Positions 44,685 to 48,289 of a stretch of 48,289 nt of DNA are shown here, one piece after another. Source of the DNA: Caldilineae bacterium (lineage in GTDB: Bacteria > Chloroflexota > Anaerolineae > DUEN01); NCBI GenBank assembly GCA_011176545.1, contig DUEN01000023.1, positions 1 to 48,289 of the forward strand. Reading direction: 5' to 3'. The position numbers and the translations under genes are program-made. Position 1 is the first letter of the stretch; every line of letters begins with the position of its first letter. The notes beneath the pieces were generated by a model. That model was not told the origin of the DNA, ran no database searches, and was given only the letters and a program-made list of their open reading frames with translations.

Positions 44685-44693
44685 ATAATAGCA
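44685..44693 (-). promoter_or_regulatory. Extended -10 promoter candidate of the beta-propeller gene
   Basis: TGCTATTAT on the minus strand. No good -35 hexamer is seen. The leader would be about 160 bases. Confidence 0.4.
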
Positions 44694-44910
44694 CCCCGCT
44701 TCGGCGGGATAGAAAAAGCCCGCCTTACGCGTTCCGTGCTTGATTGTCCGATCGACAGCTCGACATAGCCTCGCAGAGGAACCCCCACCGCAGCGGTTTC
44801 CCCAAGGACTTGGAGAAACCCTCCCAAAGAAAATCTACCACACAGTGAGGCAAAAGTCAATATGCAATATTGGATGAATTTGCTCCGCGGAGGGGGAACG
44901 AGGAAATGAA

Positions 44911-44937
44911 AGGGGCGCGAAACTCACTCGCGCCCCT
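44911..44937 (-). terminator. Terminator of the CAP-domain protein gene
   Basis: AGGGGCGCGA (44911-44920) and TCGCGCCCCT (44928-44937) pair perfectly with a seven-base loop. On the minus strand TTCATTTC follows. Confidence 0.75.
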
Positions 44938-44981
44938 CGCTTGAAATAAGGGTGGGAGGGGAAGGCTTAACGACGGCGATG

Positions 44982-46466
44982 CTACGACGCAACCGCTGGA
45001 ATGAAGGTCTTATTGGGCAGGCTCAGCTCCCTGGCCGGGTAGATGTCCGAGAGGTTCCCAGCGCGATCACGGAAGCGAGCGTAGACCTCCAGCGGTTGGT
45101 TGGCACCGACGTCTCCACCCAGCGACAACGTCACGGTAGAAGCGTATGGCTGCCATGTCGCATCGCGTAACTGCGGATCGGTACCTACCTGCATCTCTGA
45201 CACACCGCTTATCCTGTCGTGGGCTATCGTGAGCAACCTCAGTCGACCGGGCTCCCGCTCCCGGATGATCACCTCCCCGATCGGAGGTGAGAGATCCACG
45301 ATGATCGTGTCCGAGAAGATAGGAGATTCCCACCCGTCCGCCGTTTTGATCTGGGCGTAGACGGTGACGCGTCCCTCCGTGCCCTCAGGGACCGTGATCT
45401 GGATCTCCTGCGTGTAAGGCTGCCAAGATGCGTCGGACAGATCTGACTTTAAGGAGACCCTCATGTCGGCAGTATCAGACGGCGCGTCGATACGGAGATT
45501 GAGCCTCCTACTGTTGGTGTACTGCGCGCCGTCATTGATCGTCAATCCATACGTAGAAGGATCAGGCACCGGTAGCACCTCGATAGAGTCGCTGCTCTCG
45601 ACGGTGATCCCTATGGCATCCTTTAAGCGTACGTAGACCGTCCGGGTCCCCGTGCCGGGGAGCAACGTCCACGAGAGCGTACTGCGATACGGTTGCCACC
45701 GGGCGTCGCGGAAATCCGGATAGTTCGAGACCTTCATCTCGCGTGCCCATCCTTCGCCGTAGATGTACAGCTCAACCTGATGGGATCGGGTACTGTAGGC
45801 ATCCAGGTTGATGATCACCGGAAAGGCCCCGACGCGGGTGCCAAAGTCCTGGACCCAGTAGTGATAATAGGGGCCTCCGATGCTCCCATCCCACAGCCGG
45901 ACGTTGGCCTGATCATTAGGATCATAAGCGTATCCCACGCCTATCTCCTTGAGGTTGGGATGCAGGATATTGGCCCTGTGGGCTGGGCTATTCAGCCATG
46001 CCTGCACCACATCTTCCGGCTGGGCGAAACCCGCGGCGATGTTCTCCGCGGCGTAGAGCCAGTTCGGGTAGTTGACCCGATTGATGCGATCCGCCAGTGA
46101 TGATCCGTCCGAGCCAGTATGGCTGAAGAAGTCATGCTCCGCCATGTCCTGCGCGTGTTGGCGGGCCGCCGTGCGCAGCGCCTCGTGCAGCTTCAGCGGA
46201 GGTAGGCCCGCCTCGGTGCGAGCCTGGTTAGTAAGGACGATGACTTCGTGCTCTAGGAGCAGGGGATCCCTCGTGCCACTGACGGTCGTCGATGGCCGAA
46301 GGGTTGTAACGGGATGAAAATCGCTCTGCCCAGTGATATCCCGGCTGCCGATGACGGGAGAAGCCGGCACAGAGGGAGGCTGTTCCCCTGTCGTCTGTGT
46401 ACCTCCCCATACAAGCATCCATATAAGGACCAGAAGGGTGGCCTGCTTGATCGCGTGTCCTATCAC
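44982..46466 (-). CDS. Secreted CAP-domain (SCP/PR-1) protein with three WQPY repeat modules
   Basis: The 494-residue protein has an N-terminal hydrophobic segment (about 8-22) that looks like a signal peptide or anchor. A CAP domain lies at about 72-210, with LTNQARTEAGLPPL, QHAQDMAEHDFFSHTG, AENIAAGF and WLNSPAHRANIL. Three Ig-like beta-sandwich modules follow, each with the motif DARWQPY, DASWQPY or DATWQPY and ending in a phrase like TVYVRLKDA. CAP proteins are extracellular and bind lipids or other ligands. The role here is unknown. The start is a GTG at 46466 with AGGGGGAAGAG upstream. Confidence 0.85.
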   Translation of the reverse strand: MIGHAIKQATLLVLIWMLVWGGTQTTGEQPPSVPASPVIGSRDITGQSDFHPVTTLRPSTTVSGTRDPLLLEHEVIVLTNQARTEAGLPPLKLHEALRTAARQHAQDMAEHDFFSHTGSDGSSLADRINRVNYPNWLYAAENIAAGFAQPEDVVQAWLNSPAHRANILHPNLKEIGVGYAYDPNDQANVRLWDGSIGGPYYHYWVQDFGTRVGAFPVIINLDAYSTRSHQVELYIYGEGWAREMKVSNYPDFRDARWQPYRSTLSWTLLPGTGTRTVYVRLKDAIGITVESSDSIEVLPVPDPSTYGLTINDGAQYTNSRRLNLRIDAPSDTADMRVSLKSDLSDASWQPYTQEIQITVPEGTEGRVTVYAQIKTADGWESPIFSDTIIVDLSPPIGEVIIREREPGRLRLLTIAHDRISGVSEMQVGTDPQLRDATWQPYASTVTLSLGGDVGANQPLEVYARFRDRAGNLSDIYPARELSLPNKTFIPAVAS

Positions 46467-46889
46467 TGTTGTCTCTTCCCCCTAACCTAGAATTAGCTGC
46501 TCATCTCATGAGCATGGTTTTCTGGGCGTGTCTGAGAGATACCGACTGAGTCATTGCTGGGCCTAAAGGCCTAGAGAGCTCCGTCTTCTGTGGTAGGGGC
46601 ATGATGATCATGTCCCTCCGCGAGCACACGCTCCGCCCGTGGTGGATTTTCTGGCACGCCCTTTCGTGAGAAGTGCCTGGCGACATCCCACCACGTTATT
46701 AGCGCAAGTGTTCCAAGTCTAGTCTAAGGCGATAAAGGGAAATGGACAATGGTACCTGGGTGTGTCTGGGGCTTTGCGTTTTGTTAACATTTTTGGATGG
46801 ACGATCATCGGAGAGCCCCACCTTGTCGTGGAGTCCCTGAGTGGGGTATAATGCCGCCCGCTGTGAGCCAGTGGCGAAGGGGGAGATAT
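46467..46889. other. Divergent intergenic region between CAP gene and rtcA
   Basis: The 423 bases contain a short inverted repeat (GCTCAT-CTC-ATGAGC, 46499-46513), a partial repeat word (GTGTCTGAGA, about 46530), and an rtcA promoter (TTGTCG 46823-46828, TATAAT 46847-46852). No gene is recognised. Confidence 0.55.
46823..46852 (+). promoter_or_regulatory. Promoter of the rtcA-rnz operon
   Basis: TTGTCG (46823-46828) and TATAAT (46847-46852) are spaced by 18 bases. The leader to the rtcA ATG is about 30 bases. Confidence 0.55.
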
Positions 46890-47930
46890 ATGTTGACGAT
46901 TGATGGGGCCCACGGAGAGGGGGGCGGCCAGATCTTGCGCACCGCGCTTAGCCTGGCGGCCGTGTTGCAAAGGCCCGTTCGTATCGAGCGCATCCGCGCG
47001 GAGCGCCCTAAGCCGGGGCTACGTCCGCAACATCTCACCGCGGTGCGGGCCATCGCCGCCATATGCGGCGCCACCCTCGCCGGCGATCAGGTCGGCTCAA
47101 GCGAGTTGATCTTCACTCCGGGACATGTCCCTCGTCCGGGGGATTATACCTTCGATGTGAGCCAGACTGCGGGGACCGGCTCGGCTGGGGCGGTCAGCCT
47201 GATCCTGCAGACGGTGTTGATCCCCCTGGCCCTCGCCGAGGGGCCTTCGCGCCTCGTGCTGCGAGGGGGCACCCATGTCCCCTGGAGCCCGCCATTTCAT
47301 TACCTGGCACACGTCTACCTACCCTCGTTGGCGAGGATGGGAGTCACCGTAGAGATGCGGTTAGAGCGCTGGGGATGGTATCCCCGTGGCGGCGGGGAGG
47401 TCGTCGTCCACCTTCCCGGCCATGCTCGATTGTGTCCCTGGGAATTCACCCGGCGTGGCGAGCTATGTCGCGTGTGGGGCATCTCGGCGGCATCTCGCCT
47501 CCCGGCCCATGTACGTCAGCGGCAGGCTCAGCAGGCTCGTGCCCGCCTCCGTGATGCTGGGGTTACCGTCGAGATGAGCGAGATCGATGCGCCCTCCGTG
47601 GGGCCTGGCACTTGCGTCTTCCTCTGCGCTGAACACGAGGAGATCGCGGCAGGGTTCGCCGCCTATGGCCGGCGTGGGCTTCCCGCTGAACAGGTGGCGG
47701 ATGCCGCCGTTGACGCGTTCCTGGCGTATGAGTCCAGGGAAGGCGCAGCGGATCCCTACCTCGCAGACCAATTGGTGTTGCCGCTCGCCCTGGTCGGCGG
47801 CGCGTTGACCACGACGGAGGTCACCCGGCATCTGGTCACTAATATCTGGGTCGCTGAACAGTTTTTGGGGCCTCGATTTACGTTGGAAGGGCAGGAGGGA
47901 ACAGAGGGATTGCTTCGATGTTCGAGTTGA
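46890..47930 (+). CDS. rtcA: RNA 3'-terminal phosphate cyclase
   Basis: The 346-residue protein begins [18 protein letters not shown], the RtcA N-terminus, with GGGGGAGATAT before the ATG. Further family blocks are [26 protein letters not shown] and [12 protein letters not shown]. The catalytic nucleophile is H314 in TRHLVTN, equivalent to the active His of E. coli RtcA. The enzyme turns RNA 3'-phosphates into 2',3'-cyclic phosphates with ATP. No rtcB is nearby. Its stop codon overlaps the start of the RNase Z gene by 13 bases, so the two are likely translationally coupled. Confidence 0.95.
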   Translation: MLTIDGAHGEGGGQILRTALSLAAVLQRPVRIERIRAERPKPGLRPQHLTAVRAIAAICGATLAGDQVGSSELIFTPGHVPRPGDYTFDVSQTAGTGSAGAVSLILQTVLIPLALAEGPSRLVLRGGTHVPWSPPFHYLAHVYLPSLARMGVTVEMRLERWGWYPRGGGEVVVHLPGHARLCPWEFTRRGELCRVWGISAASRLPAHVRQRQAQQARARLRDAGVTVEMSEIDAPSVGPGTCVFLCAEHEEIAAGFAAYGRRGLPAEQVADAAVDAFLAYESREGAADPYLADQLVLPLALVGGALTTTEVTRHLVTNIWVAEQFLGPRFTLEGQEGTEGLLRCSS

Positions 47931-48289
47931 TCTTCTTGGGCACGTCAGCTTCAGCGCCGTCGGTGCGGCGGGGGTTGTCTTCCGCCGTCGTGTTGTACAG
48001 ACAATATCGCTTTATGATCGACTGCGGTGAGGGGACTCAGCGTCAGCTCCTGCGCAGCGGATTGGGCTTTCGGCGCCTAGATCGCATCCTGCTGACCCAC
48101 GGTCACTTGGATCATATATTAGGTCTTGGGGGGCTGGCCTCCACCTTCGGCCGGTGGGAGATGATCCAGGAGATGGATCTGTACGGCGGGAAGTGGGCCT
48201 TACAGCGGGTGAAGGGGCTGATGGAGGTCGTCTTCGGCCCGGGGGAGATGCCGATCCACATCACCTATCACGAGATCGAGCCCGGCATC
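47918..48289 (+). CDS. rnz: Ribonuclease Z (N-terminal part, cut by window edge)
   Basis: The 124-residue N-terminal fragment begins [19 protein letters not shown], the RNase Z start, followed by [15 protein letters not shown]. The MBL metal site is THGHLDH, with H61, H63, D65 and H66. RNase Z is the endonuclease that removes 3' trailers from tRNA precursors. The gene overlaps rtcA by 13 bases and has GAGGGA about nine bases before the ATG. The C-terminus lies outside the window. Together with rtcA it forms a 3'-end RNA-processing operon. Confidence 0.93.
   Translation, partial: MFELIFLGTSASAPSVRRGLSSAVVLYRQYRFMIDCGEGTQRQLLRSGLGFRRLDRILLTHGHLDHILGLGGLASTFGRWEMIQEMDLYGGKWALQRVKGLMEVVFGPGEMPIHITYHEIEPGI

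Larger units (their letters stand above)
44520..44981 (-). other. Intergenic region between the beta-propeller and CAP-domain genes
   Basis: These 462 bases hold a possible extended -10 promoter (TGCTATTAT, 44685-44693, minus), a TTCG-loop hairpin (CCCGC/GCGGG, 44695-44708) and the terminator of the CAP gene (44911-44937). No gene is supported. Confidence 0.55.

Overview
The window is a GC-rich bacterial chromosome segment holding about 37 densely packed protein genes. It has no phage, plasmid or transposase genes, no CRISPR array, and no rRNA or tRNA that I could recognise. Several features point to a member of the Chloroflexota (Anaerolineae or a relative). These are secreted proteins with Thr-Pro-rich linkers, a DUF2723 membrane protein, DUF2207 and SPFH proteins, a CAP-domain surface protein, many short palindromic intergenic repeats, and no outer-membrane or lipopolysaccharide genes. 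This assignment is inference, not proof.

Layout. 1-5.5 kb: a truncated acetamidase/formamidase gene faces away from an ABC exporter half-transporter that is followed 11 bases later by a GH106-like glycoside hydrolase. 5.5-10.9 kb: htpG with a structured leader, a PfkB sugar kinase (opposite strand) and leucyl aminopeptidase. 10.9-14.8 kb (minus strand): a small membrane protein and an ECF sigma factor (a likely sigma/anti-sigma pair), a DegV lipid-binding protein and an exopolysaccharide-initiating sugar transferase. 15.1-18.8 kb: CorA, RNase D and a beta-CASP ribonuclease. 18.8-25.3 kb (minus strand): a KimA-like potassium importer, a receiver-PAS-histidine kinase and a GH2 beta-mannosidase. 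25.6-32.2 kb: a DUF2723 membrane protein, then a four-gene membrane module (DUF2207, a TM/winged-helix/zinc-ribbon protein, a coiled-coil protein, an SPFH protein fused to an excisionase-type HTH). 32.4-38.2 kb: a stand-alone AsnC ligand-binding domain, nitroreductase, a ParB/SerK-like protein, a CNNM/CorC transporter, asnS and a WecA/MraY-type transferase. 38.4-46.5 kb: a metallo-hydrolase, HEAT-repeat protein, TatA, an EEP-family hydrolase and two large secreted proteins (beta-propeller and CAP). 46.9 kb to the end: rtcA overlapping a truncated RNase Z gene.

The functional themes are carbohydrate use (GH106, GH2, sugar kinase), RNA 3'-end processing (RNase D, beta-CASP nuclease, RtcA, RNase Z), ion homeostasis (CorA, KimA, CNNM) and envelope sensing (sigma pair, kinase, DUF2207/SPFH module). 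The best candidate for an undescribed system is the 27.8-32.2 kb membrane module, which resembles the Bacillus PspA/YdjGHI logic but has DNA-binding domains built into two of its members.

Regulation is unusually readable. At least eight start regions carry an extended -10 box (TGn plus TATAAT-like). The sigma-factor promoter has its -35 box in the loop of a perfect 15-bp inverted repeat. The potassium importer has a terminator-overlapped promoter and a second terminator in its leader. htpG follows a compact hairpin leader ending in a T-run. Intergenic spaces hold at least four families of short dispersed repeats, including a 128-bp MITE-like element that supplies the stop codon of the RNase D gene.
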